A stretch of DNA of 64,000 bases from a virus, in IMG/VR virus record IMGVR_UViG_3300009108_000002, positions 1-64,000 of that record, one strand, 5' to 3'. Below are positions 19,078 through 27,614 of this stretch, piece after piece. The notes below the pieces were generated by a model. The model saw nothing but the letters and a program-made list of their open reading frames with translations, was not told the DNA's origin and made no database searches. A program made the translations under genes and the position numbers. The stretch's first letter is position 1; each line of letters starts with the position of its first letter.

Positions 19078-19132
19078 ATAATATATTATTATGTTATAGT
19101 ATTAAGCATCCTGTGCGGGTTGGAGGGGATTT

Positions 19133-19438
19133 GTGCCACGTACTATTAAAGAAGTTGAATTAACTACAATAGATGTTGAAAACATCTTATGTCATATACT
19201 TGAAACTATAACAGTGTATGAATACCCTACACCGTCTGTTTTTTCAGCCTTAACTAGACTTAGTATAGTTTCATTTTTACGAGGTAAAGGTATTCAAAAA
19301 GATATAGAACTTATAGCTATTGATGTTTTTAGACAATTAAGTGAATTTTCTACAAGTAATTCTAAATATGAGTGGTTTGTAGGATGGTCACGAAAATTAG
19401 TAGATACTATTAAAGAGAAAAAGGTGGAACAAGAGTGA
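19133..19438 (+). CDS. Hypothetical protein
   Basis: 101 residues, unrecognised, mostly helical. GTG start is supported by GGAGGGG 6 bp upstream. GTGA overlap with the next gene. The 55-bp gap upstream is AT-rich with no clear -35. Confidence 0.6.
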   Translation: MPRTIKEVELTTIDVENILCHILETITVYEYPTPSVFSALTRLSIVSFLRGKGIQKDIELIAIDVFRQLSEFSTSNSKYEWFVGWSRKLVDTIKEKKVEQE

Positions 19439-19863
19439 CGGTTTATTGCAATATTACTGAGTGCAAAAATTGGCTTCCTTTAAAGGAAGTTCATCATATG
19501 GAAAATAAACCTGGATTTAAGCCAATTGGTAAAACTGATGAATATACAGGGCAATGTGCGTTTAAATCCATTAAAATAGAGGCTACTACTGCTCGTAGTC
19601 CACATACTAAACAAGTTTTAGCAGTATGTGGTAGTTATAATGCTGAAGAGACTAAAGAATTTCAGTGCTTAGAAGAACGTTGTAAGTACTTTATAGACCC
19701 TACAACATGCGATAAAGTTAAACATAATGAGAATTTATATATAGATTGGACAGTAGCATTTGATGAACTGGAACGAAAGGAGGTTCCTAGATGTAAAACT
19801 TTTGCACATCGTTGGCGTGAGAATGCTATAGATTGGGCAAAAGTAGCACAAGCTCAAAGATAA
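19435..19863 (+). CDS. Cys-rich hypothetical protein
   Basis: 142 residues with nine Cys scattered as CNITEC, GQC, VCG, QCLEERC, TTC and RC, which suggests a multi-zinc or disulfide fold. It ends with a Trp-rich helix. Function unknown. GTGA overlap with the previous gene. Confidence 0.6.
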   Translation: MTVYCNITECKNWLPLKEVHHMENKPGFKPIGKTDEYTGQCAFKSIKIEATTARSPHTKQVLAVCGSYNAEETKEFQCLEERCKYFIDPTTCDKVKHNENLYIDWTVAFDELERKEVPRCKTFAHRWRENAIDWAKVAQAQR

Positions 19864-19913
19864 TTTTTAAAATTACCTAAATATTTAATAATTTGATATA
19901 ATATGGAGATAAG

Positions 19914-20255
19914 ATGCCGAAATATCCTGAATATGGTGATGACGATTTTTCGTTAATGGTAGACCCGTTCACAGGACGTGTTGCTTTAGTTTGTCCTGCA
20001 CCTATCATTGCATTTGATGATATTGGAGAATTCAATGAGTGGGTAAATGGTCTATTAGACGCAATACCCCAAATTAATCGTTCTTTGCATGCTAATGATA
20101 GTCAACCGCCCATTACTAAAGAATATGCTTCGACGGTGATAGATACATGGCAGGAACAAATAATGGAAAGTCTAAAGGAAACTCCCAAGAAGACTGGACG
20201 GAAAAACTCCGTGAAGAAGCAAAAAAGCTCTATGAACGAGGATCCGAACTCTTAG
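19914..20255 (+). CDS. Hypothetical protein upstream of terminase
   Basis: 113 residues, unrecognised. An acidic N terminus, a central DIGEFNEWVNGLLDAI helix and a basic tail (KKTGRKNSVKKQKSS). Its last 109 bp overlap the small terminase in another frame. GGAG Shine-Dalgarno 7 bp before the ATG. Confidence 0.6.
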   Translation: MPKYPEYGDDDFSLMVDPFTGRVALVCPAPIIAFDDIGEFNEWVNGLLDAIPQINRSLHANDSQPPITKEYASTVIDTWQEQIMESLKETPKKTGRKNSVKKQKSSMNEDPNS

Positions 20256-20722
20256 AGATTAGTGAGCAACTTGGCGTACCGCTTGAGTTGCTCACTACTT
20301 GGCAATTCACGGAGCAGTGGGATGTACTGCCGGAAACGTTGATAATAGGCGAAGATGCCTTCCCTACAGCCCTTCAGGCTATAGAAAAGAAAGAAGACTC
20401 TATTTATGATATTACACCTGCTGATCTTAATCAGGAGGCCACGGATAGATTATTAGAGGGATATAAATTAGTTACCAATGTTGCTCAAGATGCTCTTTTA
20501 AATGACAACATTAAATTTAAAGATAAAAAACAAGCAACTGATGCATACCTAGAAAGTCTAAAAGGACAAGTAGCACTGTTAGGTGCGGATTTATCTCAAG
20601 AATTTTTATTAGATGTTGCGAAGATAATACGTGAAGAAGTTACAGACCAAGAAACCCTCCAAAGGCTCGGAGTCAAACTCACAGCCCTTGGTAGACTTTA
20701 CAATACTAGGCTCTCTGCTTAA
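20147..20722 (+). CDS. terS: Terminase small subunit
   Basis: 191 residues. YERGSELLEISEQLGVPLEL then TTWQFTEQWD is the helix-turn-helix plus Trp segment typical of phage small terminases that recognise the packaging site. The remainder is helical, fitting oligomerisation. Directly upstream of, and overlapping, the large terminase. The long overlap with 19914-20255 and a weak GGTGAT Shine-Dalgarno make the exact start uncertain. Confidence 0.72.
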   Translation: MAGTNNGKSKGNSQEDWTEKLREEAKKLYERGSELLEISEQLGVPLELLTTWQFTEQWDVLPETLIIGEDAFPTALQAIEKKEDSIYDITPADLNQEATDRLLEGYKLVTNVAQDALLNDNIKFKDKKQATDAYLESLKGQVALLGADLSQEFLLDVAKIIREEVTDQETLQRLGVKLTALGRLYNTRLSA

Positions 20723-22598
20723 CGATCCTAGTCTTGTAGCTACTGAGGATACTGTTAGCGAGTCCGAAGATGATATTTGGAGTTTTACTCCAGTTGATTT
20801 AGAAACTTTTCTCTATGGCGAAGAGTATTTGAATCTAACTATGAGACTGTCTCAGCCTCAGATTGATTTTGTTTATAACACATCTAATATATTTGACCCG
20901 CCTTTCTTTACTGAAAGTGTGTTAATGGCAGGTCAAGGCTCTGGTAAGGATACGTGTTCTATATTAATTGGTTTACGTATAGTGTATTTACTTCACTGTC
21001 TTAAGAATCCTCAAGTATATTTTGGGATGGACAGTAACAGCTTTATTGATTCGATAAATGTGGCCCAGAATGCGGATATCGCCCGTAACATTTACTTCAG
21101 CACTTTGTCTAATATTTTACGTAGTGCTCCTTTATTTACTGACGATACTTTACCTCAGTATATTTCCTCTCGTATTACTCAGCAGACTGTTACATTTCCT
21201 AAGAATATACGCCTTATTTCGGGTAACTCTGAAAATGAGTCTTGGCAGGGTTATACCCCTATCTTGATTATTCTTGATGAGATTGATGCATTTAAGAGTG
21301 AACAAGAGCTACAACGTAGTCATTCTTTGCGTAGTGAGGGAGCCGAAGGTGTGTATAACACCGCTAAGGCTTTGATTCAGTCTCGTTTCCCAGGTGTTGG
21401 TAAGGTTATCTGTTTATCTTGGCCTCGTTTTAAGGGATCATTTATTCAACGACGGTTTACCAATGGTAAGACAGAGAATCGTACCTTTGTTTCTTGTAAA
21501 GAAGGAGGTACGCCTTTTGCCACTTGGGAGTTTAATCCTTCTAAGAAGAAAGAAGACTTTATTGATTTTTATGAAACGGATCCTGTTCTAGCTCGTGCTC
21601 GTTATGAATGTGACCCTCCATTTGCACGGGATGCATATATAAAAGATTCATTGCCTATTCTACGTGCATTTGACGCAGATATAGATGAAGTAGGTCAAAT
21701 AACTTGGGCTAGATTGAAAGAAATTAGAGAAGAAGCTGGTCTACAGGCGGGAATTAAATACTTTATTCACGTTGACTTAGGATTAAGACATGCTAATGCT
21801 GCTGTCTGTATCGCTCATCAGGGCGAAGAACATGTAATAATTGATTTAATAAAGATTTGGGAACCTGATCCTGAATATGATGTAGATTTTTCCTCTATTG
21901 AAAATTTCATCTTAGGCTTACGTGATAAAGGATACCGAATTGTTAGCGTAACGTATGATAACTATCAGTCCGTTAGTTCGTTACAGACGTTAGCTAAATT
22001 TGGTATTCCTGCTAAATATAAATCTATAGGTAGAAGTAGTCGTGAAGCTTACGATACTTTTAAGGATTTAATTTATCAAGAAAAATTAGATGGATATTTT
22101 GATAAAGAGACTATAGAAGAGATTCTTGGCTTAGATGTTGTTTATGGAGATAAAATCGAAGCTAGGCCAGGAATGAAGAAAGATCGAGCAGATGCGGTAG
22201 TAGGAGCGGTTCATGGTGTATTAAAAGAACATAGTACTCTTACTAGTATGCGAAGTATGGGTGGAGTTAATGGATTTTTTGAAAATCCTAATAATAATCA
22301 AACATCTCAAAATGAAAAAGCAAGAAATCCTTTAAAAACTCCCACTAATGCAGGGTGGGGACGCGATGCTGTCCAAGAACGCATAGTTAGTAGCAGTTCT
22401 GATATATGTGTTGTATGTAACCGTGTCGGTGGTATAGAATATACTGACGAATTACAAAATAGAGTCTTTGATAATGAGGAAGCATATTGGCGAATGTGTT
22501 TGGTTTGTGCTTCTAAATGGGAAAAACAAGGTTCAGATTGGGTAATTTCTCGTGCACCCGATGAATACTCACTAAAAGAAATAATAGGAACGATTTAA
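20631..22598 (+). CDS. terL: Terminase large subunit (packaging ATPase/nuclease)
   Basis: 655 residues. The ATPase has MAGQGSGKD (Walker A, 100-107) and LIILDEIDAF (Walker B, about 212-221). The RNase H-like nuclease has FIHVDLGLRH, VTYDNYQS and KKDRADAVVGAVHG. An unusual C-terminal extension carries a Cys pair set, CVVC then CLVC about 31 residues later, a probable zinc ribbon. The GTG at 20631 overlaps terS by 92 bp; a TTG near 20690 is an alternative start. Confidence 0.9.
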   Translation: MKKLQTKKPSKGSESNSQPLVDFTILGSLLNDPSLVATEDTVSESEDDIWSFTPVDLETFLYGEEYLNLTMRLSQPQIDFVYNTSNIFDPPFFTESVLMAGQGSGKDTCSILIGLRIVYLLHCLKNPQVYFGMDSNSFIDSINVAQNADIARNIYFSTLSNILRSAPLFTDDTLPQYISSRITQQTVTFPKNIRLISGNSENESWQGYTPILIILDEIDAFKSEQELQRSHSLRSEGAEGVYNTAKALIQSRFPGVGKVICLSWPRFKGSFIQRRFTNGKTENRTFVSCKEGGTPFATWEFNPSKKKEDFIDFYETDPVLARARYECDPPFARDAYIKDSLPILRAFDADIDEVGQITWARLKEIREEAGLQAGIKYFIHVDLGLRHANAAVCIAHQGEEHVIIDLIKIWEPDPEYDVDFSSIENFILGLRDKGYRIVSVTYDNYQSVSSLQTLAKFGIPAKYKSIGRSSREAYDTFKDLIYQEKLDGYFDKETIEEILGLDVVYGDKIEARPGMKKDRADAVVGAVHGVLKEHSTLTSMRSMGGVNGFFENPNNNQTSQNEKARNPLKTPTNAGWGRDAVQERIVSSSSDICVVCNRVGGIEYTDELQNRVFDNEEAYWRMCLVCASKWEKQGSDWVISRAPDEYSLKEIIGTI

Positions 22599-24475
22599 TG
22601 GGTTTAGTTGATTCATTAGCTGGTGTGTTCGGAGAGCCAGGTAGTCCTGGGGCTGCCTCATTGGCTAGTCGTAATTTAGCAGCTGGCGAAATTCCTAGTA
22701 ATTTAGACCAATATCAACGAGTTAATGGACTAATAGGTACATTAGATTCGTTGGTTAAGGCTGCGGAAACGGCTCAAGGTGCTAATGGTGCCACGGGACG
22801 TATGTCTCCTTTGGGTCTTGATGCAATTATTCAAGACTGGGTTCGCCAACAATTTATTTATCGACGTAGCATATTACAAGATCTTTACGTATTAGCCTAT
22901 CAAGTTACTGAGATACGCTCAGTTGTATTAGCAATATTGCGTGAAGTTTTCCGTAAAGGCTTTTCTAACTGGCAACAAAAATATGTTCGTAAATGTGTTC
23001 AATGTGGTAAAGAATTTGAAGAAGATGAAGATGAACATTGTGATTCTTGTTTTGCTTTTGAAATAGTACAACAAGAAGTCTATGACAAAGAATACGATGA
23101 AATCATCACTAAAAATGTACGTAGATATAAAAGAGATTCACAAACTGGGGATAAAGTTCCTGTAGGGACTAGTATTCCCGATTTTACCCAACAAAAATCA
23201 TTTGATGTATTAATCGGTAATGCCAATAGTTTCCATCAGTCGCTCTTAGATGTCTTAAATGAGTTTATGACAGACATTTTAATTGCGGATGATGGCTTCT
23301 TACTATTTAACAAAGAATATGAAATAGACCCAGTAACTGGGAAAATTAGTAAATCAAAGATTTTTGAAGTCACCCGATTACATCCGGCTTTAACTGAATA
23401 TGATATAGATAGGAAAGACGGTCTACCAGAACGTTCTCATTTCTTATGTCCTATTCATAGAGAGCAACAGACTCACACATCTCCTGGCAAGTGCGATGTA
23501 GTAGCGGCAGAAGGGTTCCGTTGTAACGCTACCTTACTGCCAGCTATGTTTAGGTATTATTGGCGTGGACGTTATCGTTACTATCTAGCTGATGAAATCT
23601 GTCACGCCTCTTTCTTTAATCCATCTAAAACTTATGGATATTCTCCCGTTCTTACAGTCTTTGAGAAAGTTCTGTCCCTTGTAGGGGCAGACAGGACGCT
23701 CTATAGATACTGGTATGAACGGAGAATTCCACCGGGGTTATTAATTACTTATACCGATGATCCTGAATCCTTAGAAACGGAAATCGAGCGTATTAAGACT
23801 CAAATGCTTAATGACCCGAATACGTTCCCGTGGGTTGCAGCATCGGCTAGAAATAATCGAGGTAAAACTGACTTCGTTAAGTTAGCATATACCTTCCAAG
23901 AACTGGACTATCTACCTGTTAGGCAGGAGATTCGTGACCGTGTAGCTATGCTATGGGGCGTGACTCCTCTGTTCTCAGGAGATGCATCTAGTGTTGGCGG
24001 TCTGACTAGAGAGTCTGCTCAGACTGATATGCATAATAAATTAATTGAATCGTATCAAAATGTAATTAACGAAAACGTTATTCCATTCATGCTTAAACAA
24101 TTAGAGATTTCTGATTGGACTATTCATCTACAGCCTCCGCAGGAGGAGACTGAAGAAATTCAGTTGTCTATTGAAAAACTGCGACTTGAGAATGCTAGTA
24201 TGATGCTCCAGTTAGGATATGAGCCTATTAAAGAAAAAGGTAAAGATATTCGATTTAAATTTAAAAAGATGGAGCAAGCTCCAGGTATGCCTGGAATGCC
24301 TGGGGCTGAAGGCGCACCTGGTGCTCCTGGTGCTCCCGCTATGATGCCTGGAATGGAGGAACAACCTGCGGAAGGACAGCCTGCTGGTGTAGACCAATTA
24401 CCTGCACCTCCGCCAATAGCTGGGCCAGAGATGTCTGAAGCAGGAATTCCTCTCTCAGAAGATGATGAAGAATGA
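22598..24475 (+). CDS. Portal protein with zinc-knuckle insertion and collagen-like tail
   Basis: 625 residues. Order after TerL, the YRRSILQDLYVLAYQVTEIR helix, SFFNPSKTYGYSPVLTVFEK and GVTPLFSGDASSVGG are typical of portals (dodecameric DNA gate). Odd features are a KCVQCGKEF...HCDSC zinc knuckle near residue 130, a second Cys group (LCPIH, KCD, RCN) near 290, and about eight Gly-Pro-X triplets (PGMPGMPGAEGAPGAPGAP) before a Pro/Glu tail. TAATG coupling to TerL. Confidence 0.85.
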   Translation: MGLVDSLAGVFGEPGSPGAASLASRNLAAGEIPSNLDQYQRVNGLIGTLDSLVKAAETAQGANGATGRMSPLGLDAIIQDWVRQQFIYRRSILQDLYVLAYQVTEIRSVVLAILREVFRKGFSNWQQKYVRKCVQCGKEFEEDEDEHCDSCFAFEIVQQEVYDKEYDEIITKNVRRYKRDSQTGDKVPVGTSIPDFTQQKSFDVLIGNANSFHQSLLDVLNEFMTDILIADDGFLLFNKEYEIDPVTGKISKSKIFEVTRLHPALTEYDIDRKDGLPERSHFLCPIHREQQTHTSPGKCDVVAAEGFRCNATLLPAMFRYYWRGRYRYYLADEICHASFFNPSKTYGYSPVLTVFEKVLSLVGADRTLYRYWYERRIPPGLLITYTDDPESLETEIERIKTQMLNDPNTFPWVAASARNNRGKTDFVKLAYTFQELDYLPVRQEIRDRVAMLWGVTPLFSGDASSVGGLTRESAQTDMHNKLIESYQNVINENVIPFMLKQLEISDWTIHLQPPQEETEEIQLSIEKLRLENASMMLQLGYEPIKEKGKDIRFKFKKMEQAPGMPGMPGAEGAPGAPGAPAMMPGMEEQPAEGQPAGVDQLPAPPPIAGPEMSEAGIPLSEDDEE

Positions 24476-27400
24476 CGACTGAAGAGCGAATTTTACATAA
24501 ATTAGATTTGCTTACTAAAGAGCAGGAAGAGCTTTTAGTTTTTTCTGCTCTTAATGACGTTATTGATCGTTTTGAGAATATTATTAATATTCCGTATTCT
24601 GAAGCTGGCATTCCATTAATAACTGATAATTATTTAGATAAAGCTGCTAGACGTAAGAAAGACGATCTTGAATTAAGTTCTGAGGGTGAGGCACTCGTTA
24701 ATGCTGACCCTAATAGTCTTACTCCTGCAGAACAAGAACGGGCTGTTTATGCTAGAGGCGTAAGAGATGTTTATAATAATTTAAAGAAAGAACATGTCAA
24801 AGTAGGAGAGAATCTAGATTTCTTACAACCTATTTATAATGACATGATGAAAGGATTGGGCTTTGACCAACCTGCTCCTGAGGGAGGAGGACGTAGACAA
24901 CGTACTCAAGGCGCACCTCCTAAGCCTGTAAAACAATTAATGAGTGCCTTTGCTCAGCAAGCTGATGCGGTTGCTTCGGCAGTGGCGGAAGGTAAGTCTA
25001 CTAGTGAAATAGTAGGACAAGCGTTTCCTCGTAATGGTTTGCGTATGAACGTCGGTAAAGATGCAGGCGTTGATATTCAAGTCCGTATTAAGATGAATCC
25101 TGATGGTAAATCTTTCAAGATAGAGCAACGTGAAGGTGGTAAAGGTAAATTCAAGACTGTTAAAGGTGGAGAACGAGTCAAGAATTTTGGTGCTGCTGTC
25201 CGAAATGGTGAGAAATTAATCGTCGATAAAGCAATGGGCCGTGATGCTCAGCTTGCAGGAGTTGATGTTACCCCTAAGAATCGACGTAAATGGCTTAATG
25301 AGAATGTAAAGCAGGACTTCAGAGGGCCAATGACCCGTATGGAGCCTACTACAAAGGATAAAGAAAAATTTGCAGCTGAATATGAAAAGAATAGTTTATC
25401 TAATTTAGAAGAAAATGGTATTGATGAAAACTTTATTGAAGAATCATTGAGACATAATGCCAGTGATTTATTTGATGTATCAGATGCAAATGAGGCAGAC
25501 GATCTTCCTAGCGTAATTGCTAATTCTCCGTGGGGTATGGCTAAGTCTATTTTTACTAGTGTACTTGGCGGAAAAGTTAGAAGTATCGATGATGTAAAAC
25601 GAGTTGTGAAAGAAAGTAGTGTGCGGGTTGCTAATCATCCCACACATGGAGCCGATAGTTCTAATAATGAGAAGCCTGGAAGTTCTTTTTGGAGAGGTAA
25701 CGCCGAAGCTAAAAGTGGTTTAGGTGGAATGTTTTCCGAATGGGGTAAGGCATGGTCATCAGGTTGGAACGAGGGTTGGGAAAAAGGGCAATATTTTGGA
25801 GCACATACACTAGGTGGAGTTAAATATCGTGCTCCTAATAGTGAATTATATAGACAAGATCCTCGTGGGTATTGGAATGAACGTGGAAAATTAGTCACTA
25901 TGATGGCTCGTGCTGACGCTAAATACGATGATGCTATATCTAAGGCTATGAATATGCCTGAAGTAGCTGTTGATGACAAAGGGAATGTCATCACACGGGA
26001 TTATCGTACTGGAGTGGATGACGATGGGAATGACATAATAGCTAAAGTTCCTGTTAATCCTCGTAGTGATGCTCTTGAAAAAGCAATGGTTGATTTTGCT
26101 AAGGCAGAGGATTCTATTGAAGCCATTGCACGTGATAAAACTGGAGTATCATTAGACGCTGTTAGAGCACATCTTGATGAGATAGTTAAAGGAAATAAAG
26201 ATGCCATGCCTCCTGGGGAAGGCTTTCCAGATCGGTATGGTGGTCATATTTTACGGCGTAAATTAAATAAAAATATTGAAAAATATGTTCCTGAGAAAGT
26301 TCAAGGGGCTGGAGGACTTCTTACAGGCATAGGTGAACGGATGATGGGAGAGCGAGGACGCTCTAAGGATGCATCTGGTGAAGGGGCTGGACAATCTCAG
26401 GGAGAACAAGGTGAAGCCAGACTGCATGCTCAAGATCGACCTGAATTATCTGCTCCGACACAAGAACCTATATTGGATTCACAAGGTAATCCTGCTATAG
26501 GACCAGATGGGCAGCCGATGATGCGTACCGTGCAGAGAGAAACTGGCGAAAAAAGTCAGTCAGCTGTTTCTACTAGTGATCGTGAATATTTACAGCCTGG
26601 AGATCAGCCTCCTAAAGGCGTTCAGGAGTATACAGCAGAGCGTAGAGGTAAAGACGGAAAACGAGCTAGATATTATTCTAGAAAAGAAGCTGCTGCTGTT
26701 CGTGACCAGCAAGAAAATGGCCCTACTAAGGACGATACAACTAAGCCAGAGCCGGAACCTACGACAAAACCAGAGCCAGATGACCCACCACCGCCTCCGC
26801 CACCTCCGGTAAGAGAGCCTACACCGGAAGAAAAAGAGCGATTAAGAGGGCAACGTGCTGCAGTGCAGCAACGGATGCAGGAAGCTGGTGGAGACAAAGC
26901 TTATCTGGAGCAAGAACCGCAACGGGAACAACCTGCACGTATAGATAAAGCTGGAGAAAATGAAATGGCCTCTCCTCAAAAAGACCAATATCAGAAAGCA
27001 ATGGAAAATGAAGTAGCGAGTGCTAAGCGTGTGCAACAGCATTCTAAGGCTCGCTCTGCTAAAGCTCAAGCTCGTGTAGCTAAAGCTAAAGCTGATGAAG
27101 CTGAAGTAAAAGCTAGAAGAGCAGAGGACGATAGAGAAGTCCATATAGCTGAGATATTACATAAATTAGATAGTAATATTTCTGAGATAGCTATTACGTC
27201 TAATTCCGAAGTATCTGATGTTTTTAAACATTTAGACAATACTATTGAGAAATTAGAAAAGGGCATTTTCGGAGGAAAGAAACCTGATGTTAGAGTCGGT
27301 ACTCCTCCGGCCCCCAGTGTAATTGAGTCTGGAGAGCCAGAAAGAAAGCCTAAAGAAGGCGTAGATTACGATCGTCATGTACAGCCTAGGAGCACTCAGA

Positions 27401-27600
27401 AGGCTGATGACGTTGAAAAGTCAGGCGGTAATCCTTTTGCTTCTTTGGCTGGACATATGGGTAGAGCTTTTAGAGAAGCTGCAAAACCTCGTAAAAAAGA
27501 GTCTACACAGGCTCCACAATCTACTCCTAAGCCTCCAGAATCTGCCACTCCTTCCAGTGGAGAATATGGAAGCCCAGATGCTTTTAAGACCGATGCCTAG
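24472..27600 (+). CDS. Giant low-complexity structural/cargo protein
   Basis: 1042 residues; family not recognised. Begins ERILHKLDLLTKEQEE and repeats ILHKLD near residue 900. The middle has WGKAWSSGWNEGWEKGQYFG. Around 704-740 there is EYLQPGDQPPKGVQ plus a basic RRG/RARYY segment matching the motif in the kinase-like protein and TopIB. A Pro stretch (PPPPPPPP near 780) and a long Ala/Lys/Glu coiled coil (about 850-900) follow. The head-gene position suggests a head or ejected internal protein. ATGA overlap with portal. No capsid-protease motif seen. Confidence 0.6.
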   Translation: MTTEERILHKLDLLTKEQEELLVFSALNDVIDRFENIINIPYSEAGIPLITDNYLDKAARRKKDDLELSSEGEALVNADPNSLTPAEQERAVYARGVRDVYNNLKKEHVKVGENLDFLQPIYNDMMKGLGFDQPAPEGGGRRQRTQGAPPKPVKQLMSAFAQQADAVASAVAEGKSTSEIVGQAFPRNGLRMNVGKDAGVDIQVRIKMNPDGKSFKIEQREGGKGKFKTVKGGERVKNFGAAVRNGEKLIVDKAMGRDAQLAGVDVTPKNRRKWLNENVKQDFRGPMTRMEPTTKDKEKFAAEYEKNSLSNLEENGIDENFIEESLRHNASDLFDVSDANEADDLPSVIANSPWGMAKSIFTSVLGGKVRSIDDVKRVVKESSVRVANHPTHGADSSNNEKPGSSFWRGNAEAKSGLGGMFSEWGKAWSSGWNEGWEKGQYFGAHTLGGVKYRAPNSELYRQDPRGYWNERGKLVTMMARADAKYDDAISKAMNMPEVAVDDKGNVITRDYRTGVDDDGNDIIAKVPVNPRSDALEKAMVDFAKAEDSIEAIARDKTGVSLDAVRAHLDEIVKGNKDAMPPGEGFPDRYGGHILRRKLNKNIEKYVPEKVQGAGGLLTGIGERMMGERGRSKDASGEGAGQSQGEQGEARLHAQDRPELSAPTQEPILDSQGNPAIGPDGQPMMRTVQRETGEKSQSAVSTSDREYLQPGDQPPKGVQEYTAERRGKDGKRARYYSRKEAAAVRDQQENGPTKDDTTKPEPEPTTKPEPDDPPPPPPPPVREPTPEEKERLRGQRAAVQQRMQEAGGDKAYLEQEPQREQPARIDKAGENEMASPQKDQYQKAMENEVASAKRVQQHSKARSAKAQARVAKAKADEAEVKARRAEDDREVHIAEILHKLDSNISEIAITSNSEVSDVFKHLDNTIEKLEKGIFGGKKPDVRVGTPPAPSVIESGEPERKPKEGVDYDRHVQPRSTQKADDVEKSGGNPFASLAGHMGRAFREAAKPRKKESTQAPQSTPKPPESATPSSGEYGSPDAFKTDA

Positions 27601-27614
27601 AATATGGAGTCACT

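Noticed and set aside
19890-19913. TATAAT at 19897 as a promoter -10
   Set aside because: A transcript would start at or after the Shine-Dalgarno of the gene at 19914, and no -35 is present.
24212-24611. Two minus-strand frames opposite the portal C terminus
   Set aside because: They are shadows of the repetitive Gly/Pro and acidic codons of the portal and its neighbour, with no translation signals.
26673-27266. Overlapping Ser/Leu-rich minus-strand frames
   Set aside because: Antisense to low-complexity Lys/Glu/Ala codons of the giant protein; composition explains the open frames.
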